Shown piece by piece: positions 19,941 through 31,253 of a stretch of 64,000 bases of DNA. Position 1 is the stretch's first letter, and every line of letters begins with the position of its first letter. Both the position numbers and the translations under genes were made by a program. The notes below the pieces were generated by a model, which had not been told where the DNA came from, made no database searches, and worked only from the letters and a program-made list of their open reading frames with translations. The stretch is from positions 766,501 to 830,500 of the forward strand of contig JAFEVB010000020.1 in assembly GCA_032629725.1 (NCBI GenBank), in the 5' to 3' direction. The stretch is from Gremmenia infestans (taxonomy: Eukaryota; Ascomycota; Leotiomycetes; Helotiales; Hamatocanthoscyphaceae).

Positions 19941-21727
19941 ATGGCAACTCCAATCCTCGCTATCCCAGATGAGATTTACCTACGCATTGCGGGATTACTC
20001 GACCCTCGCGCACTTCTCCAATTTGCCCTAATACACCACCGAGCTCTCCGCTGCTCTCAGGATTTGCTTAGGCGTCACCAAACATGGGACGTGAAGTATC
20101 GGATCATTCATGACCGCAGCCCACTGTTCATTCCAAAGCTCCTCACTGAGGGCTTATTAGATCCTCGTGCTGGACTGTGGCATCTGCGCCGGTTCGAATC
20201 CTGGGGGACGCGTTTGAATTGGGGGGACTGGGACACGTTCGACGTGAATTCGCACGACTACGGTCTTGGACCAGCCGGTGGCCCGGTAGAAAGAGATGAT
20301 AATACTTGCCTGAATGCTAGCTACTACAGCAATGAGATTTTGGAGGCCATGGAAGGAGTCATGCAGAGGCAGTTATTCTTGAGTGAGACGGAAACAGAAA
20401 AATGGATGGATGGTGTTCGTGTAGGTTCCGACGAGGTTTTGAAAGACTTGATGATGGCTCTTGCTCCCAACCTGCACACAGTGATATTCATTGCGTAAGC
20501 CATATTGCATTCCAACTACTGAATACGCAGTTGATATCTATCAGACATTCTCTAGACGGTTACCATCCTCTAAGCTTTCTTGGCCAGGCTATTTCAAGGA
20601 TTGCAGAGTCATCACCCATGCCCACATGGCCGCCGGGATTCGGATCTTTGACTAGCATTTCAGTTGCCAGTTACACCGACCTGCAACACCCACACGACAA
20701 CTTCTATTGTCCCTTCTCAGCTATCGCGTGTCTTTTTCGCCTCCCCAATCTCAAGGATCTGATCCTAAACGTCGTGGGATATCAAGATAGTGAGGAGTGG
20801 GAGTTACCCGCTCGTAGCTCATCAATCGAGAGGCTCAAATTAAGTTGCTGCGAGATATCCCAGGAGACGCTTGAAAAGCTGGTAAACGCTTGTCGTAGGC
20901 TGAAATGCCTGGAAGTGGATCGGTTTCTGTATACTGAGACTTTGGAGTATTTTCTTCTCTCCAATACTCATATCAAAAATAACCTAGAGCGAATCAATGG
21001 AGTTCCCGTCGACATGTGGTTTAAGGGTAAAAGCAACCTTTATAGGTATCCGGTTGTTCCAAATCCAAGGGACGACCGCTACGAAAGCGAGACACAACGA
21101 ACCGTATGGCTCGTCGATGATTGCCTAGTCAAGGTTGATGACGGTGCTGCTCGCGACGATGCGTTTAAGCTGGAGAATTACCAGCCTTTTCGCTTCCCTC
21201 TCATGCGTAATACTGCAGAGCCGACTTTATTGTTTCAGCTGCGGGACTTAAGGGATCTGGATCTCCCGCCGACCGTCGAAAAGCTATCTTTCAAGATGAC
21301 GCACAATAGGCAACCATTTAGAGAATATTTCGTGAAACCGTCGCCTCAGCACCAGCCAGTGGTGGCACGTTTGCTATTGCAGAAGATCGTGGAGCTAGTT
21401 GAGGACCCTCGTTACAGCTCACTCAAACAGATTTGTTTGTTCGACCTCGTTGGTGTTCCCGTTCATATAGATGAGTGGAATGATGACGATACGGTTTTTG
21501 TGTGGGATGAGGATGCGTATCGAAAAATAGTGGCAAGGGGCGTGGATTTGCATCGGCCAAGTCGAGATGGCCCACTTACGAGAGAGGAGGAACAAACGGA
21601 GAAAAGAATTCACCGTGAGAAGCATGCAGACCCGAATGTGGAAAACTTGCACGACATTCACATGACGGACCCAAGGATAGGACATCCGTTGCATGCTGGA
21701 AAGGTGTTTCCAATCTTTGAATCGTAG
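19941..21727 (+). CDS. F-box protein, 578 aa, 2 exons
   Basis: Exons 19941-20494 and 20545-21727 give 579 codons including stop. The first ~45 residues form an F-box (ILAIPDEIYLRIAGLLDPRA, then LLQFALIHHRALRCSQ). This would dock the protein to Skp1 in an SCF ubiquitin ligase. The remainder contains leucine-rich-like stretches (LPNLKDLILNVVG, SSIERLKLSCCEIS, ACRRLKCLEVDRF), probably a substrate-binding surface. The acceptor chosen (TATCAG ending at 20544) is the only nearby one that keeps VIFIAHSLDGYHPLSF in frame. An in-frame ATG at 19866 would add 25 residues, but the F-box motif begins right after 19941. The target is unknown. Confidence 0.85.
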
Positions 21728-22661
21728 TAAACTGCAAGATGAACTCGCTTGCTTATATATTGTGATTGAACAGGCAACTTATGTTTACTATATCTATGAT
21801 TGTTGCAAGAACTGGGATTTAGGGATAATAAGAAGCTCAATTCATAACTAGCTAGAAGTGAGGCCCTCTATATAGGGCCCCTAGAATACGCTAAGACTGT
21901 GTCATATGGTGTCTAATTAGTCAGAGCACCAGCTCGCAACAATAATGCTTGTCCTGGGTCCTCCTTTCAATTACATGGTCGCCTGCTATTAATATGTGAC
22001 GCAGAAGTAGTCCCGCAAGTTGAAAGTTCTAGCTAAAGCCAGCTGTTGTGCAATCTCAAATATGCTCGATTCATAGAATCAAAAAAAGGGGCCGGATAAC
22101 TTATCTGAACGAAGATGCTGGAGCAATTAGCTTTGCATGTTTTGAGTTCGGGTTGCTTTAGCAAGAATGTGCAGTGGAATAATAATATTAAGAACTCCCG
22201 GCATGGCCCGACCTTGATCAATAAGATTGCGATGGGATTAAATGAGTCGCCATTTATGGGATATCAGATGTGGGATCTCATTATATACCTCGACTGAGGA
22301 AGAAAACACCACGAAGGGGAGAATGTAATGGGTAGAACACGGATCTTGCTTGAAACTTCCAAATATCATTTTTAATCAGTCAGTCAACAGAACCATAAAG
22401 AAATCCAACACGTTAGCTAAAAACTTTCTTCTCCACACATAGAACCAAGACGTAAGTAGGTGCCAATGAATTTGCAAACCCAATCAATCATCAAACATGA
22501 ATCCCTTTCCCCTATCCAAATCGGTCATAACTCACTCCTCCTATCCATCCCCCCACCATTCACGCACCATTGCCTCCCTATTCCCCCTACCCCTCCACTT
22601 CACGACTCAAACTCCTCCTCCCAGCCTCCTCACCCTTCCCCACAATCTCAGCCCTGACCCC
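21728..22661. other. intergenic, no gene seen
   Basis: AT-rich convergent 3' flanks, ending in C/T-rich sequence just beyond the small membrane-protein gene. No RNA gene or mobile element recognised. Confidence 0.45.
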
Positions 22662-23274
22662 CTATGGTGCCTCTCTATCTCCATCTCCCCCATCCCCGCG
22701 TGCAGGAGAAAGCAAGCCCTCCCCACCAACACCAACACCAACACCAACACCAACACCAACACTAGCACCCCGCATCCCTATAAATCTCCCCTTCTCCTCA
22801 TCCCTCTCCCCATCAACCCTCAACTTTCGTCTCGGACTCCTCCTCAATTTCATCCGACGCAATCCCTCATCTTCGCTCTCTGGATAATCACTGTAATACA
22901 ACACCAGTCAGTACTTACACGCGTTAAATCCACCTCTCTTCATTAATTACAAAATAGTCTACATAGATCAATCAAACACAATACTAAATTCGTACAAGAT
23001 CCGACTAGCTCATAATGATGGATGTGATGAGATGAAATGAAATGAAAAAAGAAACGTACTCATGCTGCCCCTCTATATCCCCCATCAACCTCTCCCGATT
23101 AACCCTAGCGCGATGCCTGAAATACGTAAAGATGATCGTAATAGCTGTTAGAACAGCCAGGCAGATGACGAGGGTGAGGAGGAGGGATTGAGCGCGTTTG
23201 ACGGCGGAGGCGGGGAGGGTGGTTACAGTTGGTAGGGATGCGGTTAACGTGGAGGTGGAGACAGGAAGCGGCAT
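22662..23274 (-). CDS. small single-pass membrane protein, about 147 aa or longer
   Basis: Exons 23274-23060 and 22890-22662 join in frame (148 codons). A Ser/Thr-rich N-terminal part (VSTSTLTASLPTVTTLPAS) is followed by one transmembrane helix (LLLTLVICLAVLTAITIIFTYF, ~31-52) and a basic RHRARVNRERL stop-transfer. The tail is acidic then basic and ends in a Gly-Val repeat (about ten residues). This is a type I or III arrangement, with the Thr/Ser-rich part outside. A hydrophobic frame upstream (23661 to about 23410, with FHNLHFILLIPLPLFSFLFS) may be a missing first exon carrying a signal peptide. I could not find a splice that joins it in frame, so the N terminus is uncertain. Family not recognised. 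Confidence 0.5.
22725..22760. repeat. (ACCAAC)x6 hexanucleotide repeat
   Basis: Six perfect copies. On the minus strand it lies in the last exon of the small membrane protein and encodes alternating Gly-Val. Six-base units keep frame, so length polymorphism would only change the number of GV pairs. Confidence 0.9.
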
Positions 23275-23958
23275 CGGGATTGCTAAATCTGCGCTGGTGA
23301 TTGAGAGGAGAGTCAGCCTTAGGTGCGGTGTATAAGGAAATGCTTAGGAATAAGGGAAGGAAGGGGTTGGTTGGAGAGTATGAGGTAGAAAGGAGGGAGG
23401 GAGACGGACGTTGTGTTTGCTGATGTAGGGATTTCGCGGATATAGAGGCGCGGGAATATTGAGGTGAGTGGAGAGAACATTGCGAGGTTTAGTGGATGTG
23501 GTTGATGATAATAGGGGGAAGACGAGAACATCTATGATGGAGATAGAGCAAGAGAACAGGAAAGAAAACAGAGGCAAAGGAATGAGAAGGATGAAATGCA
23601 GATTATGAAATCCTCCCTTGCCAGCCCAGCTGCGAAATGTTAAGATGAGCGGGTGAGACACGATGCGCCAGGAATGAAGTGAGACGCGTTGATCAGGACG
23701 CTAAACTTTCTTTTTCTCTAGGTTAATTACTCGAGGAACGTATGAAAAGAGCTGAGTATTACTGAAGCATATTGTGCTTGACCTCAGGCTATGGTATCAA
23801 TCGACCGTTTCGTATTTTGTCCCCCCCATTACAGTACAGTATTGTACAATCTGTGCAAAGAGCAGAGACAATCCCTAGATCATATCATATACACCGTTTG
23901 CCGATAGACCATACACCCATTTTGCCCTCCAGATCGGCAGAGATATTAATACAAACCC
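23275..23958. other. spacer, with a possible unplaced 5' exon
   Basis: Contains the hydrophobic minus-strand frame 23661-23344 discussed with the membrane protein. Otherwise it is the 3' flank of the Rsm22 gene. No independent gene supported. Confidence 0.35.
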
Positions 23959-26532
23959 TTACAAATCATCCTCTGAAATCGGCTTCTTCTCCTTGTAAAC
24001 CCTGCCACCCTTTGACCTCTTTTCGGGCTTTACAAACTTAGTCTGGCTGATATCCTGCTCAATGCCCTCGAAGCCCTCTTTGCCCATAATAACATTAAAC
24101 TTATTGGTCCTAACCTTCTTCCCACCCTTGCCTTGCCTCCCATCTCGCACCCCCTTCAACCTTCCCCCTCTGCCGGTTTCCTCGGCCGGCCTACCCATTC
24201 GAGGTTGTCTGAGCACTCTCGTCTTTGCACCCAGTGCCCAAAGATCTCCCCACTTAGACTTCCGTGCATCACGGTAGGCGGTCCTGCTGAAACTCTTTGG
24301 GACAGTCCAGCGTTCGAGCTTGCCAGATGGTGTGCAAAGATCAAGGGTGACGTGACCGCGGCGTTTGAGGGGCGAGAGAATGGTGCGGGGAAGAGATTGA
24401 GGGTGAAATCTGATCTCACCTGGTTCTCCTGAAAGTTCCGAGTCGGGGAGGTCGTATTCTTCGTAGCCTTCAAATGACTGGTCCGTAGCTTCGTCGCCTT
24501 GCAGAATGGGGATTCTGCCTTTCCTACCGTCGACGCCCCGTCGAACTGCTATATAGCTGTATTTGACATCCTCATGGTTGCGAATCTTGGCCCCCAGGAC
24601 GCGTTGTAGGTATGATGGGCGAATGAAGCGTTGGCCGAAATGGCAAAAGTCCTTTCTTCCGCTACTAAGGCCAGGCGTGAGATACATGGGACATGTCGTG
24701 TGATTCGTACATGGTGCAATGATCATGCCTTCCTCCTTGTCCACGAATCGCGCGTGCTCTGAAGCAGGTGATTCAATTTCGTTTTCAGTTATTGCATCTC
24801 CTGGCGACGCAATGTGATGGTCGAGCAACAGCGAACGAGCACCAGCAATTGCTTCAAATCCTCGAGGAATGCCCTTTTCAATGAGGATGAGAACACCGCC
24901 TTTGGGATCAAGAAGAGACCACAGGTTCTGAACCATATTCTTGCGCCTGTAGTCTTCTTTCAATTGAAACAGGGTATGCGGAGCAATTATAACGTCGTAG
25001 AACTTTCGGCCTTGGGGAGGCACTGCATCATTACCTGCCTTGGAACTAGCCTTGGAACTAGAGGCATGAATATAATCTGGTAGACGTGGCAGGAAAGTGG
25101 TGTTCTCGAGAAATCGAGAGACTCGCTCTCTTACAGTGCTGGAACCCGTAAGAACAGTGGTCTTTCCCTCAGGGGCAAGGTCCCCCTGAGCTAAGCCTTC
25201 CTCCTTTAGAACATCCCACTCTGCTTGTACAATCTCTTTCCACGCAACTATACCAGCACCTGCAGCGCCTGCATCTAAAACTCTGGGACCTTGCCCACCG
25301 CCTCGATAGATGAGATTTCGAAGCCATTGGGCACCGAGTCGCTTTCGTACTTCCACTAGCGTGCTCATCACTGAAGCATATGTTCCTGGCATGACGGCAG
25401 CAAGATATGCATCTGCCTCCACTTCGGACATCCTATGTTGAAACGCATCCAGCCCTATCGGCTTCTGTTGTAGATGGACCTTGGATGCGGGTGTTGACGA
25501 CGAATATGGCAGACCGAGACCACCGAAAGCCTTCTCAGCCGTTTCTGCAAGATGCTTCGCGTTTACGCGCTCCAAGAGCTCCGAGACAGGTTCGACAAGG
25601 TTTGCTTGTGGTAAGGTGAGCGTACTTGGAAATGTTCCCATTCGGCCGGTCATGGTATGAGGATGCGTTCGGACGGTATTGGAATCCCTGTATCCAAAAT
25701 CTGGCTCGTCTTCCTCCCGCTCCTCCTCGACTTCTTCTTCCGCCTCTTCGTATTCCTCTTCAATTTCTTCTTCCTCTTGAGCCGGCTGTGCTAGTGCGGC
25801 GTCCATATCCTTCTGGAGCCGTGCAATGGCATCGATCTCGCGTTGATTTTGACCTTGGACCTGGATTCCGTCGACTGCATGGGCATCTATCTCAACCTCT
25901 TGCTCGATTTCCAAGCCTTCATCCATCTCTATTTCCTCCTCCTCGGCTATGCCCAATTCTTGCCCTTCTATTTCTGCAGTTTCTGCAGCTTCTTCCAGTG
26001 CCGCAACATTTTCATCCACCATCACAGAGAACCCCAACTCCGGATCGAATTCAACTTCCTCATATTCGCCGTCAGGCAACTCCCTCAAAAGCACATTCCG
26101 CTGCTGCGACTCGTCAATCTCGTCCTCCTCCTCTGGCAGATATTCCAAATCCGCAGCTTGGGTTTCTCGTAGCGGGGGGCCGTATAATCGTTCGTAGAGA
26201 ATGTACTCGCTTGCAGACAAATAATCTTTGGGTAGAGTCTCCCCAAATGTTTGTCTTGCTTGTCTGACCACCGACTCCATTTCCGCCGCACTCGCCACTT
26301 TCGTGCCTGGCTGGAAATCATCAGTCCGTATAGATTTGGCCTCATTTGAGACCTTCCGGATCTGCAAGCTTGCTTTGTGTTGAAGGACTCGTGCACAGGG
26401 GCGTAGAGATGTGGTGTATCGCGCTCGTGAGGCATTTCTGTTCGCTGAATTTGTGAACCCATTCTCGAACAATGAGAGTAGCTGTATTCGACATGACTGA
26501 CACGCCCTGGGTACTCTCCGGGCTGTTAGCAT
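23959..26532 (-). CDS. RSM22: Rsm22/METTL17-like mitochondrial ribosome assembly factor, 857 aa
   Basis: Single exon. The family (yeast Rsm22, human METTL17) binds the mitochondrial small ribosomal subunit during assembly, with a methyltransferase-like fold. The N terminus is Arg/Ser/Ala-rich without acidic residues (LTARRVPRACQSCR), as in a mitochondrial presequence. Residues ~185-270 are an extremely acidic low-complexity region. The core has a Rossmann-type start (RVLDAGAAGAGIVAW) and DVIIAPHTLFQL, LIEKGIPRGFEAI. Then comes the metal-cluster-type motif APCTNHTTCPMY, followed by DFCHFGQRF, matching the cysteines known to hold Fe-S in METTL17. The basic tail (KKVRTNKFNVIMGKEG) suits RNA contact. 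It is long for the family, mainly because of the acidic insert and tail. Confidence 0.9.
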   Translation of the reverse strand: MLTARRVPRACQSCRIQLLSLFENGFTNSANRNASRARYTTSLRPCARVLQHKASLQIRKVSNEAKSIRTDDFQPGTKVASAAEMESVVRQARQTFGETLPKDYLSASEYILYERLYGPPLRETQAADLEYLPEEEDEIDESQQRNVLLRELPDGEYEEVEFDPELGFSVMVDENVAALEEAAETAEIEGQELGIAEEEEIEMDEGLEIEQEVEIDAHAVDGIQVQGQNQREIDAIARLQKDMDAALAQPAQEEEEIEEEYEEAEEEVEEEREEDEPDFGYRDSNTVRTHPHTMTGRMGTFPSTLTLPQANLVEPVSELLERVNAKHLAETAEKAFGGLGLPYSSSTPASKVHLQQKPIGLDAFQHRMSEVEADAYLAAVMPGTYASVMSTLVEVRKRLGAQWLRNLIYRGGGQGPRVLDAGAAGAGIVAWKEIVQAEWDVLKEEGLAQGDLAPEGKTTVLTGSSTVRERVSRFLENTTFLPRLPDYIHASSSKASSKAGNDAVPPQGRKFYDVIIAPHTLFQLKEDYRRKNMVQNLWSLLDPKGGVLILIEKGIPRGFEAIAGARSLLLDHHIASPGDAITENEIESPASEHARFVDKEEGMIIAPCTNHTTCPMYLTPGLSSGRKDFCHFGQRFIRPSYLQRVLGAKIRNHEDVKYSYIAVRRGVDGRKGRIPILQGDEATDQSFEGYEEYDLPDSELSGEPGEIRFHPQSLPRTILSPLKRRGHVTLDLCTPSGKLERWTVPKSFSRTAYRDARKSKWGDLWALGAKTRVLRQPRMGRPAEETGRGGRLKGVRDGRQGKGGKKVRTNKFNVIMGKEGFEGIEQDISQTKFVKPEKRSKGGRVYKEKKPISEDDL

Positions 26533-27442
26533 GTTGCGTGTGGAGCTGTACAGGCTTGATGGTTTGTTTTTGATAACTTTTTGGAGGGTTCATGAGAGTG
26601 GGGCGCATGATTGAGCTGTGGCGAATCATAGAAAGGCAATAGCAAATCCTCTGAAACACACCTCGCCTTTTGCTCTTCGGAATAGGACTTCCCTTCCCTC
26701 CGCTTCGCAAACTAAACATTTCTATTCTATTTATCATACTATGGCAATTTGCGCTGTTCTCTTCTGAGTATTTTCCTCTTGGACTTTTGATGGGAATTCT
26801 CATCGAAATATCTGCTACCCCTGAACTGCGTTTATCATATCATGTAGACTCGTGGAGCTGCTTGAATTGGCACCGTTGAAAAAACCTAGACAGATCAATC
26901 CATACTCGGTATGATAATGGTTTAACAGCAGGGAGATAGTCTGGCAGGTTCACGGATGGTCACCATTCTTGTCTCTCTTTTGCTTCGATTTTTGGTCTGT
27001 TTTGAGTCAACTGATGCAGTATTTTGGTCCTATTCATGACTTATGAATATGATGCCTTCCTATCAATGCGTATTTCCGATCCTCTCATGAATAGCAAAAC
27101 TCTATCAATGCGTTCTTCCAAGCGTGTTTCATCCCCAGAATACCTATTCTCCAATCTACATATATTCGTTTCAAGCCCACGCTCCTCCAGTTCAAGGTTG
27201 CTTTCATTTTGACTGTCATCGAAAGATTCTGACTGATTTTATTCTCCTTGGGTTTGTTCCGTCTCCGTGTTTGGTTAGACGAACGTGAACGGCCACTGTT
27301 TCGTTCTCACATCTACTCTTCCCGGAGGGACCTCCCACAACCCAGCAACACTCGTTCTGTCGTTGCGATGGACTAAAGTTACTTGCTTGTTCCATTCCGT
27401 TTGCGCGCTTTGGTTGATCCGGGGCATGACGAAGTTTAGCGG
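26533..27442. other. intergenic, no gene seen
   Basis: The 5' flank of Rsm22 and 3' flank of the next minus-strand gene. Short frames only, no repeats noted. Confidence 0.45.
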
Positions 27443-28081
27443 TTAGCCCTTAAGCTTGGCTCTTGCTGGACCGTCAGTCTGCGGCCCGTCGTCCATCAAG
27501 TCTTTCATAAAACCCCCAACATTCTCAGCCCTCTGTAGGCGATCTTGTTCCTTGTCAGCAGGACTTTTTTCCTCATCATTAGCCTTTCGTGATGTGTTCT
27601 CCGCAGTAACTTCCTCCCTGCCAGATGCCTCATCGAAAACCTCAGTGAAATCAATCCTGCACGACATTTTCCGATCTAACTCATCCAAGACCTGGTCCGT
27701 TTGTGAGATCAGCCGGTAGGGGTGGGGGTGATGGAGCCTGAAGCTCACTGTATCCGTACTTGCGTCGATCCCTATCTCCTGATAGTTGGCAGATGCTTGG
27801 GCGATGTGATAGCGAAACTTCCTGTCCGACAAGCCTTCCCTTCCTTCATGGAGATCTGGTGACGCGGTGGCAATGATGGTGAGAAATTCATCGTGAGAAA
27901 TAGGCTGCCCGGTCCGGGGGTCGGGAAAGGTCATCTCTGCCCTCCGCTTGCCTTTGATGCGCTTCACAATGCGACGGAGCGTAGGAATGATTGAATTCTC
28001 GGTCCAATCTTCGCTGGGAGGTGCTAGGATCACGCCATGAAAGAAATAGTTGTTCTGTATCGATATCGCCTTCGTGTGCAT
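27443..28081 (-). CDS. hypothetical protein, 212 aa
   Basis: Single frame with good coding character: NNYFFHGVILAPPSEDWTEN, IIPTLRRIVKRIKGKRRAEM, then TFPDPRTGQPISHDEF. The C-terminal ~50 residues are charged and probably disordered. No named domain recognised. An overlapping frame on the same strand (28277 to about 28070), shifted by one base, also looks protein-like (FATLRYTFSKKKGNEVGNMI). It may be the true N terminus, joined by an intron I could not place or lost by a frameshift. The ATG at 28081 is therefore provisional. Confidence 0.55.
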   Translation of the reverse strand: MHTKAISIQNNYFFHGVILAPPSEDWTENSIIPTLRRIVKRIKGKRRAEMTFPDPRTGQPISHDEFLTIIATASPDLHEGREGLSDRKFRYHIAQASANYQEIGIDASTDTVSFRLHHPHPYRLISQTDQVLDELDRKMSCRIDFTEVFDEASGREEVTAENTSRKANDEEKSPADKEQDRLQRAENVGGFMKDLMDDGPQTDGPARAKLKG

Positions 28082-28527
28082 GGATGGCTTGCCGAATCAT
28101 GTTGCCCACTTCGTTGCCTTTCTTTTTCGAGAACGTATAGCGTAATGTCGCGAACATTGATGTTGATATTGAGGTCGCCATGGTGCTGTTGTGCATGAGG
28201 ATGGATATTATGGTAAATGTCATACTGAAGAGAAATTGACGTCGAGTCCTCTTTTCTTTTGGTCGCCTTGCTCCCATCCCAATGTGTTCTATTCCTACAA
28301 TTGCGTCAAGGCCTTCTTGTATATCGCGCCTTCCCCGAAACCCCCTTTTAACCTTGCTTCATTCTTCTGAAAGATGAACTCAAGCATTCCAGATTCTTAT
28401 TTTTTACACCGTCCTTCAGTAAACCCAATCATAAAAAGTGCCACGCCACTTGCTATTCGTATACATTCAACCTCAATATGATATGGCTCGCACTTCACGC
28501 ATACCACTTGACGTCTTCCTTCATGAA
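28082..28527. other. intergenic, with a possible 5' exon of the 212-aa gene
   Basis: Includes the open frame 28277-28070 on the minus strand described with the neighbouring gene, and the 3' flank of the Zn2Cys6 gene. Nothing else seen. Confidence 0.4.
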
Positions 28528-30385
28528 TTATAGCATATTCCCCATTCCTTGAACCATTTCCATATCGACAGGTATTTCTACACACTCTAAGTCATCATTG
28601 CGAGGAGGCCCTTTTCTGTACTGTATACACATCACTGAGCCTCCACCCCAAGTTTCTTTTGTCGCTATGTGCTCTTGATATATTCGAGCTGACTCGGGCA
28701 GTAACTGATCGAATGGCAAGTCGCCTCTTCCTGCTTCTTCGGTTTTCATCTTCCACTCGCAAATTTTCAGAGCACTGTCACGAGGGAACATCCCCTCTTG
28801 CTCAGGCGCCAATCTCAACAGAACCAAGGCTTTTTGACGAAGTGGCTGGCATCGACACTTCAGTATGAGGAAAAATAAGGGAGGTATGACACCCATGTCA
28901 AATGATAAAGGCGGTGGCTTTCCCTGACGATGATCATGGATGAGGCTCTCACATAGAGTTGCAATTCGCTCAAAGTCCATAGTGTGGTCGTCAAAACACA
29001 TTTCGCCTCCTAGCAGCGCCTTTAGTGCTATGGTAACGAAAATGTAATACAGCTCGAGGTACATGAAACCCGACTTCAAAGTCTGATCATACGGCTGAAG
29101 TAAACCCGCCATCATCGCTCCAGTAGCTTGTTTCCACTGCTCAAGTCTTTGGAGATGAGCTATCCGGATCGAATTTATGGTTGCTTCGTTCATGTTTTCG
29201 TACCTCGAATATCTATCCCCATCGCGAAGTGTTCTCATGTAACCAAAAATGGCATTGTATTCATTGTCCAAACATATTCGAGCCTCATAGATATTTGAGA
29301 AAGAACGTGGGATCAATCCAACTGCTTCCAAGGCTCGTGTGGTTGAGGTTGTTAGACCGGCAGAGGTGCTGCCATGCATGGCAGCTTGTACCCTAAGCCT
29401 TGTGAAGGAGCGATTCAGTGCTCCATAGATGTCTTCTTTGCCCTCGTCATTCACTGGAGAAGTTTTCCTTGGTATTTGAGATCCTCGCAAGTCTTGTAAG
29501 ATCTTAAGACCGCTGTTCAAGTGGCGGAATCCGGAATCTAGGTTCCTCTGTAGGAACTCAATCCACACAAACATCAAGCACGAGATCAAAGCCACGCGAG
29601 GATCCTGATTTGCCGAGGAAAGATAGTCAGCTAGACCTTTCACAGCTATGTTGTATTGCTTTAACACATTCTCATCGGTCAGGGTAGAAGTCGTCAGCAC
29701 CATGCCACGCCTTTCATGCTCCTCGTATATTGCACCCAAAGCAATGAGTGATTGTTGTACTGCGGGGTACACGTGACAGAACTGTAAGACTATGTTATCC
29801 CAGAGATACGGTTCGAAGTTCCCGGGCATGCTCGAAAGATTTCGAGAGCGAAAGTAGTGGAAGCTCCGGCGCTCAGGCCAACTTGTTTGGAGATCAAGGG
29901 ATGGAACATAGGTAGTGACTGAAGTCGCCTCGACACCTCCAAGTAGCACGCACTCGGTAGCTGAGTTGTTTTTTGATCGCTTTGATTTCTTCGGCTTCTG
30001 TTCCTTGAGGGGCACATACCCATCACATGTCCTCCCCGTCGAAACACATTTCTCACAACAAGGCTTCATCTCATCGCATTTGACACGACGAATCTCTGGC
30101 AGTCATTAGAACGCCAGCATTCCACTCACAACAAAGAAAAAACTCACTGCAGGTGATGCACCCAGCCCGAGATTTCGGACCACTATTCCGAAATTTTGAA
30201 ACCATATCCCGGGGAAGATCTGGGGTATTTGGCGCGCTTGACATATTTCCTTCCCTTGGCGGACTCGGATTCGTGGCAGCCACAAGGTGGGACGCCATTA
30301 CCACTCGAAACTTAGAGGCTCCTGAGAAGTGCATATCATTGATATTATTTATCGAGTCAGAAGCTATCCCTCCAATAAGATCCAC
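28528..30385 (-). CDS. Zn2Cys6 fungal transcription factor, 601 aa, 2 exons
   Basis: Exons 30385-30148 and 30095-28528 (602 codons). Splicing creates the complete binuclear cluster C76-x2-C79-x6-C86-x6-C93-x2-C96-x6-C103 (GCITCKIRRVKCDE ... CEKCVSTGRTCDGY). This binds CGG-type half sites as in Gal4-family regulators. A basic linker (KEQKPKKSKRSKN) follows. The rest is the helical fungal-specific regulatory region, for example LWDNIVLQFCHVYPAVQQSL and DPRVALISCLMFVWIEFLQR. It lacks an obvious coiled coil after the cluster. The translation start is uncertain: internal ATGs at codons 30, 48 and 61 all precede the cluster. Targets are unknown; the nearest genes are the TAP-like hydrolase and the 36.8-48 kb group. 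Confidence 0.9.
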
Positions 30386-31253
30386 AGCTAAAATCGATTA
30401 CGGGACAGAGCGTTTGACGGAAAGAACTATGGCTGCAATATAGCTTGTGGAAATGCGAACCAGCGAAAGCAAAGAACCTAGAAATACGAGCAACATTCTT
30501 TAATATACTTATTTCCCGTGGAACTCACTGCGGCGAGGCTGAAGTCCCAGCGGTGTACTTCGGGGAGGGCATCTGTTGCTGACATCTATTTGCGGCAAAT
30601 GTTTACCGGCCGTAAAGTAAAAATACCCCTGCAATACGAAGCGCCCAATAGAAACAGGCGAACATAGGTATTTACAGCCCCCACCACGCCGCACTGCAAC
30701 GTCCTTTACTGAGCCTCAAAGCTACTTATCAGTCGTCACTGTATTAGTTTGTTTTCTGAAGTCGTTCGAGCTAGCTAATTGAGTCATCTTAATCCGCCAA
30801 TTATAATGTCTGAGGAAGGAGGATTCCCTATTTTTGATAGGCCCGGCGGGTGGTATATATATAACAGTGCCGTCTGATATTATGAGCTTACAGAATTTGA
30901 AGGGTTCCTGAGCCGTAGCTTTGGCTTGGGGATTTAACCTTTCTAGATAATGCAAGATCAGCAGCATGCGAGCTCAAAGTAAACCTCTTTCAAATTATGG
31001 TTAAATTGCGCGAGAAACGGGTCGTCTCGTTTGGCTTCAGTCGTATTGCAAGGAACTATGGTGCTGTAGGCTGACAAGTAGTTTCCACTGCGGCTGACGA
31101 AACCTGGGGAGCATGTCCACGTAGAAGCGGCTTGAGACATCTCAATAACAACGCTTCACAATATCACATCTACTATGAATAACAAGATGTCTGCAGTCTA
31201 CACACCAGCAACTTCCTTCCATTGTATAGTGCTTTCGAACTCTCTATTCCAAA
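30386..31253. other. divergent intergenic region, no gene seen
   Basis: Head-to-head gap of about 870 bp between the regulator and the secreted hydrolase. It must hold both promoters. No clear binding site or RNA gene recognised. Confidence 0.45.

Noticed and set aside
20180..20205. GGTTCGAATCC, a tRNA B-box match
   Set aside because: It lies inside the F-box coding sequence (LRRFESWG) and has no A box at the right distance.
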